A stretch of DNA of 64,000 bases, taken from positions 434,001 to 498,000 of the forward strand of contig FMBT01000296.1 in the NCBI GenBank assembly GCA_900095095.1, in the 5' to 3' direction. The position numbers were made by a program, and so were the translations under genes. The notes beneath the pieces were generated by a model. The model was not told the DNA's origin. It ran no database searches and worked only from the letters and a program-made list of their open reading frames with translations. How positions within the stretch are numbered: position 1 is the first letter of the stretch; each line of letters starts with the position of its first letter. Shown one piece after another: positions 21,011-33,672 of the stretch. This stretch comes from Fragilariopsis cylindrus CCMP1102. Lineage: Eukaryota > Bacillariophyta > Bacillariophyceae > Bacillariales > Bacillariaceae.

Positions 21011-23532
21011 CTAAACGCTGATGAAATTATTTCTGGAGCGGCGTTCTTCATTTCCATTATCCCCATTAGCAATTGCAGGTCCACTTTGACGTTGAAGATT
21101 TTTAACAATATAATTTAATGCTGGTGGATTCGTCATCTGTTGTCCTGGAATACCACGTCCACTCGTTCCAGTTATCACACCTATAGTAACAGGAGGTGAA
21201 TTATCTGTATTCGGATCATTATCCACACCACCACCACCACCAGGATCAGCAGCAGTAATAAAAAATGGTGGAAATGTTGGTGTCTCAATTGTCGGGACTA
21301 CGACCGTTGGTGTCGCCGGAACTACAAACGTTGGTGGTGCAAGTACTGTTGGTGCCGCAAATGTCGGTGCAGTAAATTGTGGTGGAGCAGTAAATACTGC
21401 AGGAGTAACGATAACGATGGTAGGTGCTGCTTCTGTGACAACAGGCTGCTGTAATTGTTGTGTTGTTGGTCTTGGAGTAGGAGGAGATATACGTTCCGTT
21501 GGTGATGACCCATCAATATTTGTTGGACGTGTCGTTGGACGTGTCGTTGGTCCTGAAGAAGGACGTTTTGTTGGACGAGCCGTTGGACGCTTTGATGGAC
21601 GATCCGTTGGAAATGAACCATCAATATTTGTTGGACGTGTCGTTGGACGTGTCGTTGGTCCTGAAGAAGGACGTTTTGTTGGACGAGCCGTTGGACGCTT
21701 TGATGGACGATCCGTTGGAGATAAACCATCACTATTCGTAGGACGATCCGTTGGGCGTATCGATGGACGCTTTGTTGGTGACTTTGTTGGTGATAGTGTA
21801 GAATCATCAATATTCAGATCCAATTTTGGACGTTGTGTTGGTTTTTTAGATGGATCTTGTGTTAAAATTGATGGTTCAAACGTAGAACCTTCAATAGTTG
21901 GTTCAGCAGTATTCCTTGGAGATGGGTTTCTTGTCGGAGATCTTGTTCTAATAACAGGAGCTGATGTAGGTCCTGATTGTGGTTTTTTTGTTGGATCAAC
22001 AAGAATAGAATCAAGACTAGTTGCAGAACTAGATGCAGAACCAGATGCAGTATCCGTTGGCCTTGGTGTTATAACTAATGTTGGTTGTGGGGTTGGCTTT
22101 GGTGTTGTTTTTGGACGTGATCTTGTTGGTTCTGGTACATTATTTGGTTCTTTTGTTGGTGATGGTGTTCTATTTAGATCACAATACGATTCGTCTAACC
22201 ATGTTGAACATAAACATTCATCAATTTCTTTTTCTGTTTTAAATTTGTCTTTACAGTAGATTTTTGGAAATTCTTTACATTTTTCACTAAATTTTTCAAC
22301 CTTGAACGTGCATATACATGAATAATATATTAATTGATCACCTCCTTCCGTAGTAGTGTCATAAAAATTGTTTTCACAATAATATTGATTAATTTCCTCA
22401 CAATCATCACGATCAAAATTGTATCCTTCACACACACATCGATCATTTGATGATGGAAGAAATGGTGGAGTACTTTCTTTACCAAATGTAGGATATTTAT
22501 CATAACAAAAATCAAGTACATTACCACCTTCATTCGATGATGGTATTGATAATAATTTATTTGGTGTTAATGTTCCAATAAGAAAACGTCGAGATTGTTC
22601 AAGTTGTTGTTGTTGTTCAAGTTGTTGATACTGTTTCCATATATCATAGCAAAAAAGTATTGATGTATACATGAATAAATGAAATGAGTATATGAATGAA
22701 TGCGAGATGCGACAAGACAAAAACAAGGATACACAATACAAATGGCGGGTAATCCTAAAATCAGTTGGTTCCTTTGCATGAATGAATGGATGAATGGACA
22801 AGTTCTCTTCTCCTCCTCTTAAGTAGAGCAACGCATCTACAGTAAATCAAATATATTTCTGACTCGGAACGCAAACTCGAACTCAGCACGCTCTCTTTGA
22901 TATAATATCAGTACGTCACATACCTTCATTTCGTCCATCATTATCTTCTCTTCTTCATCTTCCATTGTAGTAGCCATCATCATAGTGGTGATACCGATAG
23001 TAGACTCATCATCGGACATGCAATACCAACTAGTATTAGTATTCGTATTTTCATCGTCGCCATAACCACCATCTTTCTGTTGTTCATCGTGCATGACTAG
23101 TAGCGGACGGCACGATTCACCCTTTTTAGGACATGACACCAATGAACCTAAATCGGTGAGATGACACTTCTTCTTCTTCTTCTTCTTCAGTGATGTGTTG
23201 TCATTGGCACTATCAGCGGTGGTATTCGAAAGTAATTGTACCGTCGCCCCAGCGTCTTCATAATTTTCGTGGTGTTGAAAACTTCGTGTAATCGTGTTGC
23301 CATTGCCATTGCCAGTACTGCTGTTGTTGTTGTTGTTGTTGTTGTTATCCTCGTCGTCTGTTGAACGATTCGCCAATCTTCTTCTATCATGATCAAAAGT
23401 AGAAGTAGACACAGCATGTGCTGTTCGTCGAAGATGATTGTTATCGTTATCCGATGCTCCCACGGTCGCTGTTGCCGCAGCAGTAATAGCACCGAACAAG
23501 AAACGATTTATAGCTTGTACAGTTGGTTTCAT
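21011..23532 (-). CDS. Secreted Pro-Thr repeat protein (2 exons)
   Basis: Exon 1 is 23532..22924 and exon 2 is 22630..21011. The 293 bp intron (GTATGT donor, AAACAG acceptor) is in phase 0 on both sides and gives 742 residues. Exon 1 starts with a signal-peptide-like segment (FLFGAITAAATATVGAS), then Asn-rich sequence, a Lys run and a Cys-containing segment. Exon 2 adds a Cys-rich region with motifs such as CVCEGYNFDRDDC and CLCSTWLDESYC. A long (T/S)-x-x-P-(S/T) tract follows, containing RPTKRP and RPTTRPTN, then a Val/Ala/Pro-rich tail. Pro-Thr tracts of this kind are common in diatom extracellular and wall-associated proteins. A role at the cell surface is therefore likely, but no enzyme domain is seen. 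The exon join relies on matching splice sites and phase. Confidence 0.72.
21511..21726 (-). repeat. Tandem 108 bp coding repeat (2 copies)
   Basis: Within the Pro-Thr tract, 21511-21618 and 21619-21726 are nearly identical. Each encodes 36 residues including RPSKRPTARPTKRP, then SSGPTTRPTTRPTN. The near identity at DNA level points to a recent in-frame duplication, or to a repeat that is hard to assemble. Confidence 0.85.
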
Positions 23533-25537
23533 GATTTGATATTATAGATTTTGATTCTCACTCACACTGTAGATTGATTGTGATCTTGATTTTGCTTGTG
23601 TCGTTGTTAATGAGTAAGTTTGTTGTGAATACGGTAAGCAGGTTGGCTGGATTTTTTGTTTATTATTTTCTGTTTTTCTTTTACTGTGTGTCAGAAAGAG
23701 AGAGAGGAGATAAATTAAATGTGTGGTTTACCGGTATTGTGAAGACTACGACTCGTACCTGTTCGCATAAAGAGAAGTAATGCACGAGTTAGAGATATAG
23801 AAACGCTTTTCCCTTCTTTCCTCATGCTTGTGACTGTTCAAGTGTACAATACGTGATATATTTATTGAATTCTTTATACTCCGTCAGGGTTTTAAAGCAA
23901 TTGCTGTCGTGGTTGGTATCAAATCAAAATAAAATCAGGCCCTTGGGTATCGCTCAGAAAAAGATTTTTTTTAATTAGTGAGCGAGAAAAAAGGGGATGC
24001 TCGGTTATGCGTCAATAGCCATAGGATCGATGTCGAAGATTGACCAATTTTGCTTCATTTTCTCCACAAAAACTTGCATCCAGATTCACGATTCGACTCC
24101 CTTGACTCCCAAGTGTAGAGGCCCGAACACATCGCAAAACTAAAGAAAATGAGAGATCCCCCATAAGATCAGACTAATACATACTAAATATATGGGATGA
24201 GATGTCATGTATAAAGGAGCATTATGTCTAACAATTGCAGGACAATATTGGATCAAGACTAGACCGCACTGAGATAGCTACCTACCTACCTATGTACCTA
24301 CCTACGTACTTACTTACATACACTACCCTATCTGGCAAAAGATTGGACCATAAACAACTGCTTGGTTGGCACTATTGATGACCATGATGATATTATTATG
24401 ATGATAATAATTTATTGGACTAATTAGCAGCTAGAAAAATGCCTGATGCTGTGAGAGATAACATTTCGCATTTCATGCTGCCTGCCTGGCGGGTCACTTG
24501 GAGTTAACAGCTGTTAAAATACTTTGTGGTAGACTTTTTTTCAAAACAGGCAGAGAAGATAGAACTTCTTCATGAATAACCTTGGATAAGCAGGTTTGTT
24601 TTTATTCCTTGTTTTCTTTCTTTCATTCTTCTTCTTCTTCATGACTACACATGCACCATGAATATGTCTATCATTCTTTCTTCATGAAAAAAGGACTAGT
24701 ATTAGGATTACCTGCCTGCCTGTGTCATTTGGATGTACAGTAGGAGTGGCTCTGACTATACATGGTAATATATATTAGCTGTTAATAAGTGTAGTTGTAG
24801 CTGTCTCCAATTCTTTAGCCAGCCTGTATCATTAGAGTGCTGCTCATATCATATACCATTCCAATAAGTGGCCATATGCTTGAGCATGCAGCTACATTAC
24901 AACACCTTGTGATGATGTACCCAGAGTTGCTGTTGGCAAGCTCTGAGTGAAAACAGTGGTAGGTTCATGTTTCCTGATGAGGCTCACTACAGGAAGGTGC
25001 TGTGTGTGTGCATGGTTATTGGTACTATCAATTGGCTGCCTTTTTAACAATATGAGAAAGCACAAGAAATCATCACATCACAACCATGATGTGTGGTTTT
25101 CTCTGAATTCCAGTTCCAATGGAAGACCATATATATGATCACAACAACCACTTAGGCTCAAATGAAATTTTCCTGAATCTCCGTGTGCCTTCTTGTGTTG
25201 CAGGCAACAGGTTATCAACCCTGTGTGTAAGCCATTGCTGCTAATAAATTTGTAGAGTTGTGAGAGGTCCGGATACATCTTGGTGTACACTGTTGTTGGT
25301 GATTTTGGAACAGCTACTGATATAGTGATATATCCTCCATTCAATCAGTTGTTGTTGATAAGAAAACAACTTGTAACAACAACGTACGCCACAGAATAAT
25401 GTTAAACCATACCCATAGTTGGTTAGTTACAATGATTGATTGCAGTGTTGATGTATGCTTGCTATAGAGACTTGCTAATATTGCTTGACAGCTTAGGTTT
25501 GCCTTGTTCTGCCAACAGATCTTGTTAGTAGAGCATG
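23533..25537. other. Gene-poor region before the inverted repeat
   Basis: No credible gene. A CCTA/CCTAC iteration lies near 24285-24325. A frame at 25078-25344 (minus, 88 residues, starting MNGGYITISVAVPKS) has mixed composition without a recognised domain and may be a mobile-element remnant. Composition here is less repetitive than in gene-flanking regions. Confidence 0.4.
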
Positions 25538-26992
25538 TTTGTTGTAGAATTTATATGTTGATCCTGCATACCCCCCCCCCCCCCCCTGCCTACTATATCC
25601 GGAATCTCTATACTAAAATATTATAGCAAAGAGGAAGAAGAAGAAGAAGCGATAGAGTGGTGGACCAGAAGAATGTAGACTCTTACTGGTACAGCCTGCA
25701 CAAAAAAGACAAAGCTTTGCCTCCTGTAATAATAGTTTGTGCTTTGAGTGTTGATGTGCCATATTTCAGAAAGTCATGACCTATGCAGGACCAGACCCCT
25801 TATGGCAAACTCATACGTGATAGATAGCACATACTATTGCTACTATCTATCTGATATCTAAAATATTGTATTATTTGGGGGAGGTCAAGTGAGGAAATTA
25901 CCACATCACATGCAATAAAATCTTGGACTGGGCAGACTGCATACACACACATCATACATCATAAACAAAAACAACAATATTCTCCTGGCCAAGAAGAGTT
26001 AGCAACCCAAATCCAAAAAAGCAAGTTGGCTGGCATTGAACTGGGACAAGTTCACATACAAAGCAAGCAACTTGCATAATGCAGTCATCAACATTGTCAA
26101 TTCCAGCTAGTTAGCTAGAGGTATCATCTTATAGATTCTCAGTACAATTATTGTTCACAACAACAAATACTTGACTAGCTAGCACTTTAGTACCATTCCC
26201 CAAGTTAGAAGCAACTAAGCCTACTGATGATAAACAAGATTTGTTCCATCCATCTGTCTGTGCAACACAGCATTAAAACTCTGCTGCAGATGCACAAATA
26301 GTCCTACCTACAGGCAAGCTCCGAGTCACACACACCGGGGACAATGGGTTATTACCGCGATAGTCTTGCGCGACAAGGAAAATTATCAAGAATTGAATAG
26401 AAAATTCTTTCCATCAATACATACAATGGGAATGTACTTAATCGAATCTCCATCAATATAGTTCCATTTGTTACAAACTTATAAGACAAAATATTAATAC
26501 CTGTCCGCTAAGAAGGGCAAAAAGCTTCAATTGAATTTGGTAGTAGGCAGATTTCGAATAGCCAGGAAAAGGTGCATAATAAGAAAGGAGGATTAAAAAT
26601 CAAATAGTAGTAGAGTATGAGCTAAACTAGTAATACAGATTAGATGTCTCTATTATCGATCTATTAGTTAATGCAATAACTTTCGTTGTTATTGTTATAT
26701 TAGGAGAGGACCTATTATCAAATGGCATGTTGGACGTGTATTTTTGAAGAATCAAAATCATTCGTGTCTTCTACTAAGAGAGTATACAACATACTCAAAA
26801 AATTGCCCCATATTTACTAACAGCTTCTATTCAAATTTTGAGTAGTGGGCTGTAGTTTGATCCCTTCATTGGAAGTAATGGAAGTGTCTTGTCTCTTAGG
26901 CAAGCCCCTGCATTAGACCTAACGGGTTGTTACATGCGTGAATAATGTTGAATTGACAGTACTTTGATAATGCAGTAAGATTTTGCTTCATC
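25538..26992 (+). repeat. Inverted repeat arm A (about 1.45 kb)
   Basis: This stretch is a diverged reverse complement of 32276-33672. Shared blocks include AATTTATATGTTGA at the outer end, CATGACCTATGCAGGACCAG, CATGCAATAAAATCTTGGAC, CTGGGCAGACTGCATACA, TGCATAATGCAGTCATCAAC, ACACGTCCAACATGCC on the opposite strand, and CCCCTGCATTAGAC near the inner end. Arm A has an extra 38 bp after CATTAGAC and a run of 16 C at 25571-25586. No transposase frame is visible. It may be a non-autonomous mobile element present in two opposite copies, or the terminal arms of one larger structure. Confidence 0.85.
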
Positions 26993-27533
26993 AGCACTTT
27001 ATCTATTACTCTATTGTTCGATTCATATCTCTCCTCTCTTATGCACCTCTTCTGGCGGTTCAAAGTTTGCCCTCCCATTCCTCTACAACCACACTCACCT
27101 CCCTAGCTAGTAACTTAGCAGAGTATGATTTCTTTTGTACAGTACAGTACAACACAGTACAGTACAATGCAATATTTGGTTCTTGCAGGCAGACAGGCAT
27201 CTATCTATGTACTATAGAAGTACCAGGGGAGGTGGTGTGTATTGTTGTGGATAAGGTAAGGGATGCTTGCCTGTAAATGCACCAATATAATCTACAGGCA
27301 GGATACGAATAGTTATACACAGCAGTACGGAAAAGCCAAGCAAATATAATGTATGTTGTAGTAGTAATATGTTTAATGTACGTTATATTTATTTAAATGT
27401 TTCCAAAGAAAAAGACTTAGGCAGCAGGCTAAACTGCTACCATATCCACTTCTCAGGACAGAAAGGTAGGTGTGTGTATAGTAGAAAAGTAAAGTATTTT
27501 TTAAATTATATCTTTTGATGAAGTTGAATCTCT
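26993..27533. other. Spacer between arm A and the eS8 3' end
   Basis: No gene is visible. A TACAGTACAGTAC cluster lies near 27138-27168. The eS8 3' untranslated region should lie within the last 200 bases. Confidence 0.4.
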
Positions 27534-28733
27534 CTATTTCTTTTGCATCATACGTTGGTAAAATGCTAATTCTTTACCTTCAAGGATATATCCATCACAC
27601 CGTCCAGTTTGTCCTGGTCGTGAGGATACTTTCGCAAGAACACGTCCCGAGGCAAATTGGGCATCCAGTTCGGGACAGAATTCACGATCGACTTGTCGGC
27701 CTTTAAATTTCTTTTGGATTTGTGCTGACTTATCCGTTAAATCAATAGATTTACCCGAATCCGCAATATTGGCGGCCGACTTCTTTACACCAATTGTGAC
27801 ACCGTAATGTCCTTCATACCATGATTTGAAGGCATGTGCATCAATCATAATAATAGCACCCTTGACCAGTGTTTTAGTTCGTACTAACTCATTGTTGGTA
27901 GAGTTGTACATCACATCTAAGACACGAACTTTTCGTGTACACACTTCGGTACCCCAGGCAAAGTTACCGGAATCAATTCGTAATGCTCGAAATTTACTGT
28001 TTCCACCACGACAACGAATAGTATGAATACGTGGTTCACCAATTTTGGTCATAGCAGCAGGTCGGCCCATATCGTACTTTCTCTTCTTACAGAACTTGGC
28101 ACGACGTCCACCGGTCTCGCGACGCTTGTGTCTTCCTTCACGTGTAATACCCTGTTACATGAATTAATTAAGTTAAAGAAAAATAATGTATGTAAGGAGA
28201 AAAAATATAGTACGTGTTGTGAGAAAAACGAATATAAGGCAATAATGGTAATGAAATGTATAATGATTAATTCCGTTGAGAGAGATGGTTTGGGTAGAGA
28301 GAGAGAGTAGAATAGCCATCTTAGTGGGGAAGAGGAGAAGAGAGGGATGTTCGTCTTCATCCAGAGAAAAGAGTTTTTCGTACATGCACGGCGGAAGGAC
28401 TCTTTTTCTTTTCTCTCTTTTTCGTTCTCAATTAAATTGAAAGTGGTGACGATATGATATAACTGTCGTCTTTCATCTATTTTCCCCTCTATCTGAATGT
28501 ATCAATCTTCGCAACGATGGAGGAGTACTTTGTCTCACACATCTACGAAACGTAATTGTTGAAGTTGATCTAATTAATCGCCTCTTCCTACTAAGTACTG
28601 ATCTCTCTCATTTTTTTTATCTCTCTCGTCCTAATGACGAATCCCACCATCGTCTCCATCGTCTCTATCTCTCTCTCTCTCTAGCTACGATAATATCTAC
28701 GTCAATAATCTATTTGATACTGATACTCACCAT
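27534..28733 (-). CDS. RPS8: 40S ribosomal protein eS8 (2 exons)
   Basis: A small-subunit ribosomal protein. Coding exon 1 is only the ATG (28733..28731), followed at once by a GTGAGT donor. Exon 2 is 28151..27534, after a 579 bp intron ending GTAACAG. The product has 206 residues, normal for the family (about 200-210). It opens [18 protein letters not shown], then [36 protein letters not shown] and [19 protein letters not shown]. It ends near [20 protein letters not shown]. These are the hallmark blocks of eS8. The residue-2 boundary is what makes the ATG-only exon convincing: GIT(R) is directly preceded by an acceptor. The gene is divergent from eIF1A and the two share an upstream region. 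Confidence 0.92.
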
Positions 28734-29391
28734 TGTTGCTAGTTATTTTCTTTTTCGTTGATTAATAAAGAGGTAATGTCTGAAGTACCTATTAATAATG
28801 ATAGGGTGAAGGCTGGTAAAAGTTGATTGATGATAAAGCTTGAGGGATGATTAACGTTGGCGGCTAGGTGGGAAAAAAGCACGTGATAAAATACAGCGAT
28901 AATGCGCGCAACAAAAACAACGCAAATTTGCGTGCGTGGATCTGTGGGAAGAAATAATAGTAAGGAGGTAAAGAAATGAAATCCAGTACAGTAAGGCGGT
29001 AACTTTTGCGTGTGTGGTTTAAATCTAATCGATTGAGTCGAATATATTGAGGAGCGACGGACAGGATAGGCAAGTCCCGCCTGAAAATTTTCAAACATGT
29101 GCACAACGTAAAGCGCGCCACGAGATTAAACAATAACTTGTTAGTACTGTACACCATGCAACAATAGTAATCAATGCTAGACATAACGCACACAGCAAGC
29201 ACCACCAGAGAAAAAATAATGCACGCGCTAACACGAAGAGCATCAAGAGGCGAAAAGAACAGCAATACTAACAGAACAACAACCTTGTTGGTAACTAAAC
29301 GAGGTAGTAGTAGCGTAGCAACAACAACAACAAGTACTTGTACAAGCAGTACTAGTAGTAGTAGTAAGGTTAAAGAAGATAATAGATCAAG
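28734..29391. promoter_or_regulatory. Shared divergent upstream region of eS8 and eIF1A
   Basis: These 658 bp separate the eS8 and eIF1A start codons, which face away from each other. The segment must contain both 5' leaders and both promoters. This suggests coordinated expression of two translation genes. I could not pick out a specific element. Several ATGs precede the eIF1A start (for example near 29174 and 29219), so its leader probably begins downstream of them. Confidence 0.55.
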
Positions 29392-30849
29392 ATGCCGAAG
29401 CCCAAGGGTAAGTTTGTTTTTTGCTTTTCGTACGACGCTAAGAATAGAAGTTTGTATTCGTTGTCTGCGTATGTTTGGTGAGAGGTGTGGAGTGAAGTGA
29501 AGAATTGGGTAATGCAATGACGGAGACAGATTTCCGAGGGAAATAAGAGTAAGAAATGACGATGTTTTTCCCTGCAAGTAAGATGACAGCAGCATGAGGA
29601 GGAGGAGGAGAGAAGAAGAAATAATCCGAGAAAGAAAATGAAGAAGAGGCTTAGCTATGACATGCCATGCCGTGCTTAGTAGATGAAAGCTAATTAATTA
29701 CACCACGCTTGGGGGGGGGGGGGGAGGAAGAGAGATTGAGAGAGAGAGAGAGAGAGAAGGCGCCAGCAGCGGGGACTGTGTCGTTTCTTGGTATACAATA
29801 AAACGCTCAGTGAGGACCGTATCGTCGTCTTTCTCATTTTAATTTCCAACAAGTTGTTTCTATCCAATAAAAATCATCTCGTCGTGTGTGTTGTGTTCCT
29901 GTACAGTACCTCAAATCTACATATTATCTATATCTACATTACATCTATTCACTAAACTAAACTAACTATTTGACACCTCATTTATTTTTGATTTCTATCA
30001 GGAAAGGGAGGAAAGAACCGAAGAAGAGGTAAAGGTGATGGTGAAGAAAGTAAACGTGAATTAGAATTTAAAGAAGATGGTACGTTACAATAAATATATT
30101 CAGACCTTTTGATTTTGAGTTTCAGTTTCAGACTTTTTGAATCCTCTAGAATGAATTCCCTACCGTCGTGTTTTGGTTTGTTGGTTTGTTGCCTGTCATC
30201 CGCACAGCTACTGTACCTCCACTCCACTCTCCACCTGTTCCCCGTCCGTCGTCTCTATGATTATAAAAATGTGATTAATTTTCACTCGCGATAGTAGTGA
30301 TTATAAAAGCTACGCTGTTCGTCGAAAAATATACTTAGACATGTCTGAGAGAAAACGGAAGGAAAGGAAAGGAGTGAAGGGGAAGGGAAGGGTGACAGTG
30401 AACCAATACATTCGTCGTATTGTGTTGACACACACGTCGAGTTTGAAGACGTGTCGTAAATATAGCTTACTTACTTACTTACCTTCTATTTATGTTTTTT
30501 ATTTATTTATTATTATTTAGGTCAAGAATATTCACAAATTGTGAAAATGTTAGGGAATGGTCGATGTGAATGTTTTTGTTTTGATGGAGTAACACGATTA
30601 GGACATATTCGGGGTAAGATGCGAAAGAAGGTATGGATCACCGCTGGTGATATTGTCTTGGTGGCGAAACGTGATTTTCAAGATGAAAAAGTAGATATCG
30701 TACACAAGTATACCGCCGATGAAGCCAGAAATCTCAAACAATATGGTGAATTACCAGAAAATGCACGTATTAATGAAACTGCTGTCGATATGGCGATGGA
30801 TAATGACAATGATGATGATGATTTAGGTATTTCATTCGATGATATTTAA
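29392..30849 (+). CDS. EIF1A: Translation initiation factor eIF1A (3 exons)
   Basis: eIF1A binds the 40S A site and supports scanning and start-codon choice. Exons are 29392..29407, 30002..30079 and 30521..30849. Both introns are in phase 1 (GTAAGT and GTACGT donors; TATCAG and ATTTAG acceptors), and the three exons give 140 residues, the normal size. The first exon encodes only MPKPK and one base of Gly. Exon 2 encodes [16 protein letters not shown] and the start of the OB fold. Exon 3 carries [54 protein letters not shown] and an acidic tail ending [12 protein letters not shown]. All are diagnostic of eIF1A. Intron 1 contains a run of 14 G (29711-29724) and a GA run. Confidence 0.94.
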
Positions 30850-32275
30850 ACAACAACCCCCATCCTCCCTCCCTCCCTTCCATACTCGTTTTGAAAAGTC
30901 GTACAGTAGTAAGGTTAAAAGAAGAAGAAGTGAATCGTTCAAGAAGTGACCATGAAAGTAAAAAAATAATACACTAAACATAACATTAATAAAAATTAAA
31001 TAAACAAGTGTATCATTCTTTTATCCTCCAATTAACATAGGAGTAGAGAAAGAAAAGATAAATAGTTACTGCACCACTTTGCTGTGTTCCTGGGCATTAA
31101 AAACACGCTACTGCCGTAGATGTCTACCATCTCAGATCATGGACATTTTTGAGCGCACTAACTAGTCTGCTTTTAGTACAGGCAGTGCCCCTGTAAACTG
31201 CCGTATGATACTCTATTTTACTACTGTCGCTATTTACCACCAACACATCATATGCTGCACACAGTACAACTAGTTAAAAATAGAGAAGAATCCGGTATGC
31301 TGAGAGTTGTTAACTAGCAAGTGGTTGTTATGTATGATGCAACTTAGGTCTATTCTTGTTTATTGTTTTGTCTTCCTATTCTGGCTGAATATTATGAAAG
31401 AATTATAGCTGATACTGAAGTTTAACCAGACAGAGTATTAGATCTGTAGTACAACCGGTCATCCAACACCAGGAGATCTATGCACGGAACATGCATCTCC
31501 TCTCCATTTTCTGACTATGATGTGTAGTAAAATAACACATCTTAACTTGAGACAGTAGAGTCATACATCATATGATTGGTTTGTTTATTTCACAGGTTGT
31601 CTACTAACTAATAAAATCATACTTGGTGGTTGTTTCTCTTGGTTAGCCTAGTAGAGCGGTGACATATTACAAATCTCTCTCTTTGCCTACTTGTGGTTTT
31701 GAGTCAACATCATTATGCAATACAGTAGGTTAGTTGTTCTACTTCTTTACACATTTAATTTTTATTAATAGATAGGTAGGTATATACCTCTGAGCATAGG
31801 TTCTTCAAGAAGCTAACTTTTGATGAGGGTGCAGCGTGCATTAATTTATTTGAATGCAGTGAGAAATACAAGAGGAAATCAATGATCACCACCAGATAGT
31901 GAGCTTGCATTATTTGGCAACATAGTATCTTGGGGTGCGCATTGTTTTGGTACATGCATCATACACCATCATACAAGTTTTGTAATGTGTGTGTGTGTGT
32001 GCGCGTGTGGATAGATAAGATAAGGTAAGATAGACAATGTACAGAGTGGCAAGAATTCTCATTATTTTATAGGTCCAAATGACAACTACTCGTCATGTTA
32101 CAACTCCAGTGAGTTTGATGCTATATTCCAGGGACAGAATAATCAAAATCTTGAATTATTACCATGCTTAGAGGTGCTTTCAACTTGGGAAATAGCATAG
32201 TAGCTACCTAAACTCTCTATAGATCATTACACATCCCCCCAGTGGATTTTTATCATGCTGCTTTTTCCACGGGCA
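30850..32275. other. Spacer between eIF1A and arm B
   Basis: No credible gene in about 1.4 kb. The eIF1A 3' untranslated region should occupy the start. A TG/CG run lies near 31985-32010. Nothing else could be assigned. Confidence 0.4.
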
Positions 32276-33672
32276 GATGAAGCAAAATCTTGCTGCATTA
32301 GCAAAGTACTGTCTAATGCAGGGGCTTACCTAAGAGACAAGACACTTCCATTACTTCCAATGAAGGGATTGAACTACAGCCCCCAATTTTTTAAATTTGA
32401 GCAGAAGAAGCTGTTGATAAATGGGGCAATTTTTGAGTATGTATTATAATACTCTCTTAGTGAAAGACATGAATAATTTTGATTCTTCAAAAATACACGT
32501 CCAACATGCCAGTTGATAATAGGTCCTCTCCTAATATAACAATAACAATGAAAGTTATCGCATTAACTAATAAACTGATAATAGAGACATCTGTACTACT
32601 TGTTTAGCTCATACTCTACCACTATTTGATTTTTAATCCTCCTCTCTTATAATGCACCTTTTCCTGGCTATTCGAAATCTGCCTGCTATCAAATTCAATT
32701 GAACCTTTTTGCCCTTCTAAGCGGACAGGTATCTCTACATTGTGTCTTATAAGTAAGTAAGTTTGTAACAAATGGACCTATATTGAGGGAAATTTGATTA
32801 AGTACATTCCTATTGTGTATATTGATGGTGGAAATGTTTTCCATTCAATTCTTGATAATTTTCATCCTTGTCACAAGACTATCGCTGGAGTAACTCATTG
32901 CCCCGGTGTGACTTGGAACTTGCATGTAGGACTATTTTTGCATCTTTGCATCTGCAGCGGAGTTTTAATGATGTGTTGCACAGGCAGATGGAACAAATCT
33001 TGTATATCATCAGTAGACTTAGTTGCTTCTAACTTGGAATTGGTAATAAAATACTAGCTAGTCAAGTGTTTGTTGTTGTGAACAATAATTGTACTGAGAA
33101 TTTACAAGATGAGACTACTAGCTAACTAGCTGGAATTGACAATGTTGATGACTGCATTATGCAAGTTGCTTGCTTTGTAGTATGCAAACTTGTTCCAGTT
33201 CAATGCCAGCCAACTTGATTTTTTGAATTTGGGTTGCTAACTCTTCTTGGCAAGGAGAATATACTATCATATTGTTGTTTTTGTTCATGATGTATGATGT
33301 GTGTATGCAGTCTGCCCAGTCCAAGATTTTATTGCATGTGATGTGGTAATTTCCACACTTGACCTCCCCCAAATAATACAATATTCTAGGTATCAGATAG
33401 ATAGTAGCAATGTTATGTGTTATCTATCAACACGTATGAGTTTACCATAAGGGGTCTGGTCCTGCATAGGTCATGACTTTCTGAAATATGGAGCATCAAC
33501 ACTCAACAAAACACAAACTATTATTACAAGAGGCAAAACTTTGTCTTTTTTGAGCAGGCTGTAGTGGTAAGAGTTGCTCCTTCTTCTTCTTCTTTGTTAT
33601 AATATTTTGATATAGATTCCGGATATAGTAGGCAGCGGTGGTATGCAGGGTCAACATATAAATTGAACAAAG
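32276..33672 (-). repeat. Inverted repeat arm B (about 1.4 kb)
   Basis: The reverse-complement partner of 25538-26992. The match is discontinuous with many substitutions and small indels. It runs from GATGAAGCAAAATC at the inner end (32276) to CAACATATAAATT at the outer end, just before the CAAGGGAAC repeats. Frames inside (for example 33157-33381 minus) are not preserved with arm A, so this is not a conserved coding gene. Confidence 0.85.

Noticed and set aside
22837-22923. Extension of the first Pro-Thr exon to a 231-residue separate protein
   Set aside because: A GTATGT donor at 22923 and a phase-0 acceptor at 22631 join it to the following frame; the extra 28 residues look intronic.
29174-29500. 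108-codon frame over the eIF1A leader
   Set aside because: It spans the eIF1A start and intron 1 in another frame and has a Ser/Thr composition without a domain.
32794-33057. 87-codon frame in arm B beginning MIKYIPIVYIDGG
   Set aside because: The frame is not preserved in arm A, so it is probably a chance frame in repeat DNA.
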